64,000 bases of DNA from Hymenopus coronatus (Eukaryota > Arthropoda > Insecta > Mantodea > Hymenopodidae): NCBI GenBank assembly GCA_030762935.1, contig CM060900.1, positions 439,759,759 through 439,823,758 on the forward strand, in the 5' to 3' direction. The notes beneath the pieces were generated by a model. The model had not been told where the DNA came from and did no database searches. It was given only the letters and a program-made list of their open reading frames with translations. The first letter of the stretch is position 1. The number at the start of each line of letters is the position of its first letter. The position numbers were made by a program, and so were the translations under genes. Shown here piece by piece: positions 1 through 13,390 of the stretch.

Positions 1-2181
1 CACCACCACCACCACCACCACCACCACCACCACCACCACCACCACCACCACCACCACCACCACCACCACCACCACCACCACCACCACCACCACCACCACC
101 ACCACCACCACCACCACCACCACCACCACCACCACCACCACCACCACCACCACCACCACCACCACCACCACCACCACCACCACCACCACCACCACCACCA
201 CCACCACCACCACCACCACCACCACCACCACCACCACCACCACCACCACCACCACCACCACCACCACCACCACCACCACCACCACCACCACCACCACCAC
301 CACCACCACCACCACCACCACCACCACCACCACCACCACCACCACCACCACCACCACCACCACCACCACCACCACCACCACCACCACCACCACCACCACC
401 ACCACCACCACCACCACCACCACCACCACCACCACCACCACCACCACCACCACCACCACCACCACCACCACCACCACCACCACCACCACCACCACCACCA
501 CCACCACCACCACCACCACCACCACCACCACCACCACCACCACCACCACCACCACCACCACCACCACCACCACCACCACCACCACCACCACCACCACCAC
601 CACCACCACCACCACCACCACCACCACCACCACCACCACCACCACCACCACCACCACCACCACCACCACCACCACCACCACCACCACCACCACCACCACC
701 ACCACCACCACCACCACCACCACCACCACCACCACCACCACCACCACCACCACCACCACCACCACCACCACCACCACCACCACCACCACCACCACCACCA
801 CCACCACCACCACCACCACCACCACCACCACCACCACCACCACCACCACCACCACCACCACCACCACCACCACCACCACCACCACCACCACCACCACCAC
901 CACCACCACCACCACCACCACCACCACCACCACCACCACCACCACCACCACCACCACCACCACCACCACCACCACCACCACCACCACCACCACCACCACC
1001 ACCACCACCACCACCACCACCACCACCACCACCACCACCACCACCACCACCACCACCACCACCACCACCACCACCACCACCACCACCACCACCACCACCA
1101 CCACCACCACCACCACCACCACCACCACCACCACCACCACCACCACCACCACCACCACCACCACCACCACCACCACCACCACCACCACCACCACCACCAC
1201 CACCACCACCACCACCACCACCACCACCACCACCACCACCACCACCACCACCACCACCACCACCACCACCACCACCACCACCACCACCACCACCACCACC
1301 ACCACCACCACCACCACCACCACCACCACCACCACCACCACCACCACCACCACCACCACCACCACCACCACCACCACCACCACCACCACCACCACCACCA
1401 CCACCACCACCACCACCACCACCACCACCACCACCACCACCACCACCACCACCACCACCACCACCACCACCACCACCACCACCACCACCACCACCACCAC
1501 CACCACCACCACCACCACCACCACCACCACCACCACCACCACCACCACCACCACCACCACCACCACCACCACCACCACCACCACCACCACCACCACCACC
1601 ACCACCACCACCACCACCACCACCACCACCACCACCACCACCACCACCACCACCACCACCACCACCACCACCACCACCACCACCACCACCACCACCACCA
1701 CCACCACCACCACCACCACCACCACCACCACCACCACCACCACCACCACCACCACCACCACCACCACCACCACCACCACCACCACCACCACCACCACCAC
1801 CACCACCACCACCACCACCACCACCACCACCACCACCACCACCACCACCACCACCACCACCACCACCACCACCACCACCACCACCACCACCACCACCACC
1901 ACCACCACCACCACCACCACCACCACCACCACCACCACCACCACCACCACCACCACCACCACCACCACCACCACCACCACCACCACCACCACCACCACCA
2001 CCACCACCACCACCACCACCACCACCACCACCACCACCACCACCACCACCACCACCACCACCACCACCACCACCACCACCACCACCACCACCACCACCAC
2101 CACCACCACCACCACCACCACCACCACCACCACCACCACCACCACCACCACCACCACCACCACCACCACCACCACCACCAC
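1..2181. repeat. Perfect (CAC)n trinucleotide array, at least 727 units
   Basis: Every base from the window start to 2181 reads as an uninterrupted CAC repeat; I see no substitution or phase slip. Unique sequence begins at 2182 (gtcgaaata). The array is cut by the window edge, so its true length is unknown. In all six frames it is stop-free and would encode homopolymers (His, Thr or Pro on +; Val, Trp or Gly on -). There is no evidence that it is translated. The complementary GGT strand could form two-tier G-quadruplexes. If the Itpr gene extends this far upstream, the array lies in an intron on the sense strand. An assembly or sequencing artefact is possible at this length. Confidence 0.97.
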
Positions 2182-3639
2182 GTCGAAATACACAGAACAA
2201 ACCCATACAGCTGGGAAAGGCTAAAAAGCATTGTGTTTTTCAAAATTATGGCATTTCTTAGACATTAAGTAGTGGCTATTTTATTCAGTTTTTAGAAAGA
2301 TTTGCAAGGCAGAGGTTTGTCTGATGAGTTAAATGCTAAGCTCCATGGAAGCTGGCAACTTGTTGAACATGACTATGATCAATAATTCTGGTTTATTTAC
2401 TCAAGGAACTCAATGCTCAGTTGCCTTCTTTATATCACTAATATGCTTTATACTAAGTAGCCCCAATCTCTTAATCTAACATGTTCAAAGCAGACACATT
2501 CTGAACCTTTTAATAGCTGAGATGTGAATGGTATGTTTTGGGTTAAGAAAACTAGTTTATTAAATATTACCAGTAACCTGTAACTGAATGCATTTAATTT
2601 CTTCTTGTACATTCTTTAAAGAGCGTACTAAGATATAGGTTAATAGTAATAAATTGTAACTAGGATGGTATGGATTTCCTGTGGCACTCTCACAAAGGAT
2701 AATTGGATAATCCGCAACTTAGACATTAGAATATTTGAACTGATTCTTCACTCTAGAGAACTACCAATAGTGGTTACTTGCACGTTGGTTATGTGTTTTA
2801 ATTTACAAATAAATTATGCATTTTTATATATACACATAGAGATTTTGTTTTAAAGCTGGGAGATTCTCAACTATCAGTTTCCCTTTTGCCATGCAGACTC
2901 TCACTTCTCATCATGCATGTTCTTATAATGTGTTGGCTTATTGCTTAATAAACATGTCTGTTCTGACATACTTTGTGAGTAGTATGCACATAATTTAAAT
3001 TGTATTTAGGACTGGCTTTGTGAATATTGCTGGTAGGGTTTTGGAAGCTTGATATATTTAAGACTGAGAGAAGGATGTTGCAATAAGTATCAAGTTTTGT
3101 GGACTCATAAGCAATTTTCACGTCTTGCATATATATTGTAAACTCTTTGCCTATGCGGATAGTAAATGTAAAACCTAGTTTAAAATAATTTCTACCAAAA
3201 ATATTAAAAAGTTATTTATGAAAAAATGATTGGTCCTTTTAAGAGAAAAAAATACATTCAGGGCATTGCTCTTCATACACAATGAATAATTCTTGAGCCC
3301 TTTCTGTGTCTTTTCCTGTCATTAACTACAATGGATTCCCATATTATGTTGAATGTCAAATTGAAATAGTAGAAGCATGTTTCTTGTTGATCTTGATGGG
3401 TTATTCAATATCTAATATTTACACACACTTAAAGAAATTACCATGATTATATTTTCATGTAACGTGTTTTGTATATGAATACAGTAATGAGGAAAATACT
3501 CTCCTCACTGTTAATTTTTGACATAATATTGTAGAACCGTAAACACGAGAAATTATTTTATACTTTGTTGGGGGAAATACAAAGGGTACTTGAAACCTGA
3601 GTATTGGATGATCACATTGAAAATGAAAGCATGCTAATG
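2182..3639. other. AT-rich non-coding DNA, nothing recognised
   Basis: No exon, transposase, reverse transcriptase or SINE promoter was recognised here. The short open frames at 2665-2853 (+) and 2945-3130 (-) show no family motif and look like chance. Confidence 0.6.
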
Positions 3640-4380
3640 AATCTCAACATAGGAAATATACAGAGCAGTCCCTCAGCCTCTGGCCGGGACTTGCACAGCA
3701 GGCTTGTGCGGCATGTCTGAATGAACTCAAGGCCATGGGCTCTACCATTTCGCAGACATGTGGCAGCGGGCTTCAATCAGCTGCTATTGCTCCTTGTGTG
3801 TGGATGTGAGATGCTTGTGTTTTTGTGTGCGATTGAATTATCAGATTATTGCAAGCCAGAAATGGTACTCAAATATTCACTTGAACAAAGCATTTTTATG
3901 TATGACACTTATGTGAAAACTGACTCATGTAGACAGGTTTGTAGGCAATTTCACAATAAATTTCCTGGTGTTCCAGTTCCGAGTAGAGAAACAGATATCT
4001 AGTGAATAAAATGAAGAGAACAGGATCATTTAACGTTGTAAGTTGTAAAAAGAAATGAATGGCTTCCTTGGAGGACATCAAACATTTTTTTGATGACAGA
4101 ATAATCACTAAAGGGTTATGGCTGGCTCAATTGCCAGATCTTACTGTGGGGAACTCTCAAAAATAGAGTGTGTAAGAATAATCCTCGTACCATAGACAAT
4201 CTTAAAAACAATATAAGAACAGAAATTAGGGAAATTATACAACAAGAACTGATGCGTGTGAATGGTAATTTCATCAGAAGATGCCAAGAATATTTATCTG
4301 CCGAAGGACACCACTTTCAACACCGACTGTGAAAAAGGTAATACTGCTAAAATAAAATGTAATTATGTTTGTTCAATAGG
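3640..4380 (+). mobile_element. Internally deleted DUF4817/DDE (Tc1-mariner-like) transposon relic
   Basis: From about 3863 the + strand encodes a segment resembling the DUF4817 helix-turn-helix domain of insect Tc1/mariner-like transposases: a start like 'LKYSLEQ', then a 'YVKTDSCRQVCRQF' helix and 'FPGVPVPSRET' at about 3959-3997. A stop at 4000-4002 and frame shifts follow. At about 4139-4331 another segment matches the family's extreme C-terminus (LLWGTLKN, NNPRTIDNLK, then a helix ending near GHHFQHRL and a stop). The DDE catalytic core between them is missing, so this is a deletion derivative that cannot encode transposase. The 5' part (3650-3800) is richer in G+C than its surroundings and may belong to the element. 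No terminal inverted repeats were located, so the ends are approximate. Confidence 0.65.
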
Positions 4381-5446
4381 TAATCAATATATCATAATCA
4401 TCATCATAAAATCAGTAATAATACAGTATCAGTATCAATAATGAGAATAATAAACAGATACATGGAATGTAGCTCGTGGACACGCATTGCAACTACCAGC
4501 CAGATAGCTGGGGACTATGCATGGAACATGCATCGCGAGTACCAGAGGTACTCTGTAGTACGTATATTGATGTTTCTGTATGCTTCAATTTGAATTAAAA
4601 GTTATCCTTAGAAGCGCGCTGCACTGCATACAAATTGAAGTAGTAACATAACATTATGATTGCTGTTAATGGAACAGCTGTAAACCTGAAAAAATTTCTA
4701 ATTAATCCAAATGGATTAAAATAAAAATAGTAAGTCAATATAATATATGAACCTACTTAAAACAATTTTAAATCACTAAACTTGTTTGTATTCTTGAGGC
4801 ACTTAATCAACTTCCCTTTTTCACTTTCTTTAATAGGGGTGACTCATTGATAAGAACTGTGGAGCTGCACCACTCCTATTTTACAGATAATTGAAAAAAA
4901 TCATTTATATTTTAGGTGAGCTTTCATATTTTAATTTGATAGATTTCATTATTTTCTTGCAAACTGAGACTATATCCTGTTACTTAAAGCATTCCATTTT
5001 CACTTCAGCAGAGACAATACTCTTTACTAATTGTCTCTTTCCAGCTCTACAGCTGTAGTAACTGTGTCCAGGTGGGTAAGGGAATACAGTAGAGTAACAG
5101 GGGTACGGTAGAAAAGAAAACACCTTTCTCACTCCATGGCCCTCATATATTGCTTGCACCTTTAATGGCTGTACCCTTAAGGGCTGCATCTTTAAGGGTA
5201 TTAAATGTATTCTTTACTTTCATAAAACCAAATGGCAGATATTTGTTTTGGTATGAAATATATACTGTCACAGAAGTTTGTAATGTTAATTTAGTCCAAT
5301 TGTAATTTTGTGTGCCTTTATGTTATATTTCCATCTAGAATAAATTCCATTTACCAAGTATGACTGCACAACAGACTCTTTTAGTTTTAGTGTGTTAAAC
5401 AAGAAAAGACCTATACCCAGTTTTATGAAATTTCTACACAACCATA
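4381..5446. other. AT-rich non-coding DNA, nothing recognised
   Basis: This contains a short run of ATA/ATC-type triplets near 4390-4450 and no recognisable gene or element. Open frames at 4980-5189 and 5286-5498 (-) lack motifs. Confidence 0.55.
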
Positions 5447-5448
5447 TA

Positions 5449-6783
5449 CGAGGGCCGTTCAGAAAGTAGCCTCCGGTTGATTGCAAGAAATTCACCAAGT
5501 TAAATAAAAATATTTTAATATATACATCTTAAAACTACATCTTTGCACTATTTTTCTACATAGTTTCCGTAACGATTGAGGCACTTATCGTATCTGTTCA
5601 CAAGCTTTGAAATTCCTTCTGCATAAAAATCACCCGCTTGTGCCTGGAGCCAGCCTGTGACCGCATCTTTGAGCTCTTCGTCGTCATCAAACCGCTGGGA
5701 CCCGAGCCATTTCTTCATATGCATGAAGAGGTGATAATCGCTTGGCGCCAGATCTGGGCTGTAAGGTGGATGGTTGACAACGTCCCACTTGAAGGGCTCA
5801 AGAAGGGCTGTTGTTCTGCGAGCAGAGTGAGGACGGGTGTTATCGTGCAAAAAAATGATACCGGAAGTCAGCATACCACGGCGTTTGTTCTGTATAGCCC
5901 GTCATAATTGTTTTAGTGTTTCACAGTATACGTCTTGATTAATGGTCGTCCCACGTTCCATGAATTCAACCAACAACACCCCTTTTGCATCCCAAAACAC
6001 CGTTGCCATCAATTTTCGGGCAGAAAAATCTTGCCGGGCTTTTATTGGTTTGGTAGGCGAATTTGAATGTGCCCACATCTTTGATTGTTCTTTTGCCTCA
6101 GGGTTCACGTACTTAATCCAGGTTTCGTCCCCGGTCACGATTCTGTTTAACAATGGTTCACCTTCGGCCTCATAACGTGACAGAAAGTCTAATGCAGAGG
6201 CCATTCTTTGAGTTTTGTGGTGGTCGGTAAGAATTTTGGGCACCCATCGTGCACAGAACTTACGGTAACCCAATCTTGCTGTCACTATCTCGTACAAGAT
6301 AGTCTTAGAAATCTGTGGAAAATCAGTAGACAACTCCGACATTGTGAAACGTCGGTTTTCACGAACTTTTGCATCAACTGTCTGAACGAGTTCGTCCGTG
6401 ACCAATGATGGTCTACCACTCCTCTCTTCATCATGAACGTTTTCTCGTCCACTTTTAAATAAACGTACCCATTCACGGACCAGTCCTTCACTCATAACTC
6501 TTGGTCCGTACACGGCACAAAGCTCACGATGAATAGCTGCTGCAGAATATCCTTTGGCTGTAAAAAACCTTATAACAGCACGCACTTCACATTTGGCGGG
6601 GTTTTCTATTGCAGTACACATTTCAAACGGCCACAAACACTAAACTAGCGCAGGTACGACTTTCACTCGACCACGGCTTGATGCCGACTGACCTGCTGAG
6701 TGCGTGAATGCACAGATGGCATCGCTACTCCCCCCACTACCCGCACTGTGACCGATCGGAGGCTACTTTCTGAACAGCCCTCG
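5449..6783 (-). mobile_element. Nearly intact mariner transposon with TIRs and TA duplication
   Basis: This is a 1,335-bp element. The left end begins CGAGGGCCGTTCAGAAAGTA and the right end, read on the - strand, begins CGAGGGCTGTTCAGAAAGTA. Similarity continues through GCCTCCG, giving about 27 bp of terminal inverted repeat with one mismatch. It is flanked by TA on both sides (5447-5448 and 6784-6785), the classic Tc1/mariner target duplication. The single transposase frame occupies most of the interior on the - strand. The element is clearly richer in G+C than the surroundings, and the preserved termini indicate a recent insertion. Confidence 0.95.
5548..6621 (-). pseudogene. Mariner (DD34D) transposase with one in-frame stop
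   Basis: Mariner transposases bind the terminal repeats and catalyse cut-and-paste transposition. I chose the ATG at 6619-6621, which gives the usual start 'MCTAIENPAKCEVRAVIRF'; a longer frame from 6636 would need a TTG start. The frame spans 357 residue positions. An N-terminal helix-turn-helix region covers about residues 10-115, followed by 'RWVPKILTD' at 125-133. The catalytic triad is Asp165 (TGDETW), Asp260 (LHDNTRPH) and Asp295 (APSDYHLF). Exactly 34 residues separate the last two, so this is DD34D. The only break I see is a TGA at 5902-5904 (codon 240), between the first and second catalytic Asp. The reading frame resumes unchanged on the far side and runs to the stop at 5548-5550. 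CGA to TGA by deamination of methylated CpG is the simplest origin. As written it would make a truncated, inactive protein. Confidence 0.92.
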
Positions 6784-9101
6784 TATTAGTCATTCAGGCA
6801 ATACATCCACATGCTCCTTTGCTGTGACACCTTTGTTGCAAGCATGAATATACATTTATCTGGTCTTAAAATTGCAGAAAATGTCATAGTGGTGTTAAAA
6901 AGATGATTTATTACTAGAATTAAACCTCACTGAAACGTTATTCAGCTGAAGTAGTGCATATGCATGGAGGTGTAACTTTAGATTTATGGAAAGCATTTGC
7001 AATGATGTGAAATGGAAAAAGAAGTGATCACTTTTGTTTCCCTTACATCTTCTTAGTTGTGGCCATATTTTGGTCAGATTTTGTCATTGTAAAATGTTTA
7101 AATAACACCTACTCCCTCAGCTCGTACTTTTCATGCGTCACCCCTGCATTTTATGATATTCAGTTTCATTCCCATTGCCAGATTATTTAGTTTACTCTTC
7201 ACTCATGCATGCTAATAATCCACTTTCATTTATAAATGTAACATGTAAGTGAAATATGCTGTGAATTATGCTTTATATTATATGCCTATATGTCACTGCA
7301 ACCAGCAGTATAAAACTGCACTAAACGATGCATACTTGATATTCTCTGTCTTGATTTAAAATTGCTGGATGGAATTTCCATGGCTTAAGCATCGCATCTC
7401 TCCAATATTGTTTTTGGATATTATGATTTCAGAATTACTGCTAAATCTTGATTAGTGGAATAGGGGAATGGGGAGTAAAAGTCAGTTTATGTCAAGTTCC
7501 TAGACCCTACTGTAAAGTAACTAATTATTTCTGCCTCAGTACCTCTTTTAAAATAAATTATTACACCCCTGTCAAGGATTCTAGCTAGCAAAAATACAGG
7601 CTCCCTTTCATTATAAGAAAACCAAATTTAAATTTCAGGAGTGGACAGGAAATTTGTAGTCATAATTTGTTTTTAATTTCACTGTATTCAAGGTTATGGA
7701 ATATAGATGCTAAATTAGTAGAATAACAAAGGTAGAGGTTTATGTAAATATCTAAAAGTACTCGAGAAATAATCCATATATTTTTTTCAGTAGTCTCTTA
7801 ACTTGCCTGCTCTTATATTTTGCTTACTCATAATATTTATTTGTAAACAGCGTCACATCTCTTGCTGTAATATATGATGTGTTTAAAGCTGCTTAATGTG
7901 CATTATGTTCATGTCTTGCATTGGTGCATAACTAAGGATCATCATACTGACTCTTGCAAAGCCATAAAGGCACAGTCAGTTGTTGGGCTTGGTCAGCTAT
8001 TTATGCATTCTCAGTATGGATCCACATTACCCCCTCTCATTGCTTTGAGAACTGAGAGTCATGCTGCCACTGTTATGAAGGTGGCATTATGGGAACTCAA
8101 CTTTGCTTCTTTTGGCTTACTAGTGTATGTGAAGAGTAATGCATAAATGTCAAATCTATGCTTCAGTTTACCTTGAAGTAAATTTGAACCGTAGACAAAA
8201 TATTACTAAAGAAGTGTAATAGATGTGGAAAATAGTAAGGCTGTCTTAAATAACAAATCTTTAAATGCTTTTTGTGTCTGTGATGGTTTTGTAGAACATT
8301 ATGCTAAAGCAAAGTTGGTTTCTATGTTGCCACCGCATTGTGCATGAGTTGAACTAAATGCTCTTATGTTGCATGGTGTGGTTGTCGTGGTATTGGGTAT
8401 ATGTACCATAGAAACACCTCAGGGAAGCAAGAATCTACTGGAGCGAGCACACATGTGATCTGGATTGTGACTGTTCTCCAGTAAGTAGCTTTTCCTTAAT
8501 AACAAACATGCTAATGGAAGAGTATCAGTTCCAGCCATATTCATATTATTTATAGTTTTGGCTTGCAACATTTTCTGATAACATTGTTTTTGTCTTATCT
8601 TTTTATCTAGAACATTTATGAGTCATACCAGACAGAAGCAGTTTACTCAAGTGAAGTTTAACAATCCCCTTATTCAGGAATAATGCCGAGTATGCACTTA
8701 CCATAAAAATATTTTGGACATCTTGTTTTACGGTTAACTTCCCTAACTTCTTATTATGAGTTAGGATATTCAATTATATCTTTGCACAGTATAACCTCAT
8801 CTAATGTATGTATTTGGTTACATTCTTAGAATACCCTTCTAGTACCCATCAGTTTCATCTATATAATATTAGCATTGCATCAGATGTAGCTACTGCTATC
8901 CACCTTTTGGGTACTCTGATTGTGTCTGTGCTTGTTTTTCCAGCAATTTGAGAGTCCACACCTTTTTCAAGTTTTCTTAGTCTGGAAAGATGATAATGAG
9001 TAGCTGCACCCACAGAAGAATCTCGCTTCATTTATACCCTAATTTCATTTACCATCATTCATGCATATGGAAAGTTGATGGGACATGCACTATAAAGTAA
9101 A

Positions 9102-9133
9102 TAAAAAAAAAAAAAGAAAGAAAGAAAGGAAGA
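9102..9133. repeat. A-rich / (GAAA)n microsatellite
   Basis: A run of A is followed by imperfect GAAA units. It could be the decayed tail of an older retroelement, but no body was recognised upstream. Confidence 0.7.
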
Positions 9134-10389
9134 AATTACTGTATGTTCTAGGAATAAGTGCTGTGCAACGCTAATAAAAATGATAAATGCAATTTAGGAT
9201 CCATTTCTATGGTGTCGGAATATCATGTCAGCCCATGCTGGGGTACTATGTCAGAGAGGATGAGTTTTCTGGATACATTTTTTTCCCCTAGTGTTTCCCT
9301 TATCTAATGCAAAAAGATGCCAATTTAATCTAAGTGCATGGCATCCCAGTCTGACTTGAGCATTAATTTTATTCATTCATTCAATGATGGCATGAACTAC
9401 CAAGTTAATTGATGTCAAAATTATGCAATACAATGCAATGTAAAAACTAATTTTATTACTGAAATTATTTTCTCATGCTACTATATATAGGGCAATGGTT
9501 GGAAATAGATTTGAAAATTTGGTCCAAATCACAGATCTGATCAACACAAATCACAAGTGTAGCAGTAATTCTAAAAGTTCTGTGTATCACATATAGCTGC
9601 TTATTTATAATGTGTGCATAGCTTACATCTATGATGTTTGTCTGATCACACCATTCTTGATATTTTGTCTTCAGTTGGTCTGAAAGACAAAACAAACATT
9701 AATTGTCTTAAAAGCTTCAGCTTTGTCATACATATACAAATTTCACTATTTCCCTAGGGTTCATGCATAATTAAAATGAACCTGAAACTTCACACAGAGG
9801 TAGAAAATCACAATGAGTAGATACACACAGAGCATAAGGTACTTAAATTAAGTACTTGAAAACTGACCTAGAAAGCTGCATTTAAAACCAGTGGTGGGCA
9901 CTTGTTGCCATCAGTAGAGGAGTCTGAAATACAGAACCATGGAGAGGGGGCTAAAGATATCAGCAGCTATTTCTGACATGAGCCAGAGCCTCCATTTTTG
10001 TGAGCTTTATTTTCATGTTTAGCATCTTAGTGGTACAGCATAAAATGTGGTATTGATTGATTTAGAAATTTATAGCACAAGTGAGAGCATTTGATTGTAT
10101 GTTTAAATCCCATGTTACTTTTATACTACTACAGAAAACCAAAACATTCATGTTGTATTTTTCTTCTTCACACTTTGATTTTTTGCATCTAGACAAAATT
10201 ATTTGGCGCTAAGAACTCTGATGGTCTCACTGATGTATAATTACATGTAAACTATGAATATTTTATAACTTCATGAAGTCTGGGAGAACAAAACTGAAAA
10301 TTTTAGAATTCTCTCTTGAGGAGGTCAGAATCTAAATGTTCACTTGCGGTTAATAGCATAACCAGTCGCTGGTAGAAGGATTTTTACTG

Positions 10390-10437
10390 ACACAAGAGAA
10401 ATCTGACACAAGAGAAATCTGACACAAGAGAAATCTG
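10390..10437. repeat. 16-bp tandem repeat, three perfect copies
   Basis: The unit acacaagagaaatctg occurs three times without mismatch (10390-10405, 10406-10421, 10422-10437). It is a small minisatellite and likely useful as a polymorphic marker. Confidence 0.95.
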
Positions 10438-12074
10438 GATTTTACCTGTAGACTCAGGAGTAATTTGAAAATATTCAATGCTTTTCCGAGGAGGTAGACC
10501 TTCTAAACATGCAGGATCTTGTTATGCTGTCCATGAATCTAAAAGCAGGCCTTACTTGTCTCCTATAAATGAGTATGTACCACTCATTTAATTCTTTCTT
10601 TCCCATCTTCTCAGGCTCTCTTGCTTTCACAATATTATTTTCCATTGGAAACACTTACTAACAATAGGGCTAAAAGTTCCAGTTCTTTAAGAACAATGAA
10701 TAATTTTTGGGGAAAGATTCCTGCCATATTATTTGTGGGCATTATTGTGTATGAGTGTGTATGAGCCCTGACTCCCTGTGACATTGCTTCTGTATGCTTT
10801 GAACCAGTGAATGACTATGTACATCTAATTTTCATTTCCTTCTCAGAGTCATTTTGATCGGTGTTACAAATATGGGATTCACAATAACATGTCAAAGACT
10901 TCTTAGTTGCCTCTAAAAAGTCATTTGCTGATATCTATATTTCCTCTTTGTCTCTTGTATAAGAACAAGAAACTAATTTTCTAATTTTTCTGCTCTTTAC
11001 TCAGTAAACTTTTTTAAATGTTTTGAAGCACTGAAAATGATTTATTGGGAAAAACATTTTTGCATTACTGTTTACCTTCACAAATTGCGAGAACAATGTT
11101 ACAGTACTTTTAAAAATTCCATGGGGTCTACTTTTGCTCTACCTGATTTTCCATAAATAAAGCTGGTTTAAGCAATTAAACAACCATTAAAGTCTTTGCA
11201 CTGTGGACAAGGATGTCTCTTATTCCCATCTTTATTAAGCCATTATTTCACTACTCCTTTATTGTATTAAGTACTCACACTATCTTTCTGCTTGTTTGTG
11301 GGCTTGGTTTATAGTTTGAAGAAGTAGACTTATATTGAGATTCACCAGCAAACAAAGCTTAGTCTGGAGAGAGGTGGCTAATTAATTTCCATGTACTACA
11401 TTCACATCTTCATCTGTTGATTCATTAATAGACTTTTTAACATAAATGGTCCCTACAAATGGATTTGACTCTGCTCTCCACCAGCAATTGCACTTTTCGC
11501 ATATATGTTTCTTTATGGAAAATAATTTGTTCCTACTAGTAAGAACATTCACTGGATTCAACACTGGTTTAGACATTTTGAACTAACAGTATTTGTATTT
11601 GCAAACTATGCATTCTCACAAAGGGAAGAGGGTAGCAGAGAGTGAGGAAGTATTTTTGATGGCTGACCATGGCAGGACACGGTGAGGGCTGCCCCACCAT
11701 GACAACTTGACACAGCAGGCATCAGCTGCTCCATCATGGCAACTGACAAAGGCTACTCAATATTTCAAAGGTGCAATATTAGCATTTTAATTTCATATGC
11801 AGTTAATTTAAGCACATAATATTTTGTCTACATGTGTGTGGAATTTGAGATTAGCTTTCAATATGCACTCATGTACAGATGCCTTTTCAAAAGTAGTTTA
11901 GAGGAATGTCTTCCGCCTCATCAACTTAATGCAACTTCATTGTGTTGCCTTTCCATTCAAAATTATTCACATGCCTCGTTTTTATCATATCTATCTTCTT
12001 GTCCTCTGTACTTATGTTTTTCTAATAAACTTAAATTACACACAGAAAGAAATTGCTAAGAACAGGAAATTATG

Positions 12075-12310
12075 CTGATGTGGGAAGCCAAGGTCATTAA
12101 GGCATGGATTCATAAACAAATCCTGCCAGTACTATCCTCCCTGAATGAGGTCTTTTCTAGATTTTCTTCAGTCCTCATAACAGATGAATGTTGGGCTGAT
12201 ACCATAAACTAGGCTTGGACAGTTTTCCTCACAAATTTCTTTTGCAATTATCATTTCATTCCATGTATCATTCAGTCATCCACTGGCCACTGCAAAAAAA
12301 TAAAGTAATG
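12075..12310 (+). mobile_element. tRNA-derived SINE, family S1, copy 1
   Basis: A decayed pol III-like head (ccaaggtcattaaggc, then a B-box-like 'ttcataaacaaatcctgcc') is followed by a body shared with the copies at 20061, 58655 and 60700. The body reads in order: cctgccagtactatcctccc, gaatgaggtcttttctag, a cttcagtcctcataacagatg block, a ggctgataccataaactagg block, then cattccatgtatcattcagt. It ends near an A-rich stretch (about 12294-12303). The family assignment rests on comparison within this window only. Confidence 0.75.
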
Positions 12311-13390
12311 TCATATTTTTAAATCTTGAGTGTTACATACAATTAGTATTTGTTTGGAATAAAGACAGAACTTTATTTATGTCATCACTATTGCCATTAG
12401 TAACACATTTATTGTAATATGAGTAGAACCTGCAACTCTGCTAAAGTAATTGCATTAAAAGTGTAGGTTCTTTTCTGTCTCACCCTTTCTCTTACTTTTT
12501 TGTTATATCTCCTTTGTTCTCTCCCTCTCCTGTATTACTCCATCTTCATCTTTCTCTCCCTCTGTATTCCCATCTTTTTCTCATTTTCTGTATAAAAATG
12601 CTGTAGCTAGCTATAATCTTTGCAATATTAAGGAAAATATTCTATTGTCAGCAAAGATAATGAGTCTACAATTTTGCGTGATTTGGGGATGAAGAAATTA
12701 GTACATAATTTTGAAAGTGAACTGGTACTCTTCTTTATATAAATTATGTGTACTGTTTGTCTAACCTCTTTCAGGATACCTTCCCAAAGTATTTACAGCT
12801 GGGAGCTTTTGGGTATTAAAGTTGTATGAACTCAGGGCAGAAGTTGAAGCATGGTATTTGTTGAAGTAATATTTTGTAAATTCACTGACGACAACATATT
12901 CTTGCACTTTGTTATAGGAGCACATAATATTGAAGTATGATAACACAGTTGCTGTATATACTGTAGTGCTTAATTGAAAACACAGTGACTTTAGCTATAA
13001 GTTGAAAATGAACTATATTATAATACTTATTTGTTAACATGTATTAATGAATTTTGAGAAATTAATATAAAGTGCTAATCTGCATATAGTACCGAATACT
13101 AATGTTAGTTCATTCTGTGATGTAGTGGTATATATTTGTTATTTTAAGCATGCAGTCAGGAAAATTTGCTATGGGAAAATGTAATTTAGATGGTAATGGT
13201 TTATTGACTTTTGAGCCACAGTTCCTTTAATTTTTTTTTACCAACTCATTAAATCTGCAGAATTGTCAGGATGCTAAGCTCTTTAAAATAAACAAAAACT
13301 ATTATATGACACTGGCATTATTTAATACATTTAACAATGGAGATTCCTGTTAATGATATGTTCTTTCATACATGCTCTGTGTAGGCTTAG

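Larger units (their letters stand above)
6786..12074. other. Long AT-rich non-coding stretch
   Basis: About 5.3 kb without a recognised gene or transposon. It holds an A-rich/GAAA microsatellite at about 9102-9133 and a 16-bp tandem triplet at 10390-10437. Short open frames (7874-8146 +, 9465-9695 -, 11382-11576 -, 11832-12059 +) have no family motif. A patch at about 11660-11760 is richer in G+C and may be an old repeat fragment, but I cannot assign it. Confidence 0.55.

Noticed and set aside
1..2181. CRISPR array or coding homopolymer
   Set aside because: The repeat has a 3-bp period with no spacers, and no start, gene context or flanking coding supports translation.
5638..6491. Plus-strand and alternate minus frames inside the 5.4-kb mariner
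   Set aside because: Antisense or out-of-frame shadows of the transposase.
7874..8146. 90-codon plus-strand frame
   Set aside because: No recognised motif, no splice or promoter context, composition like surrounding intron.
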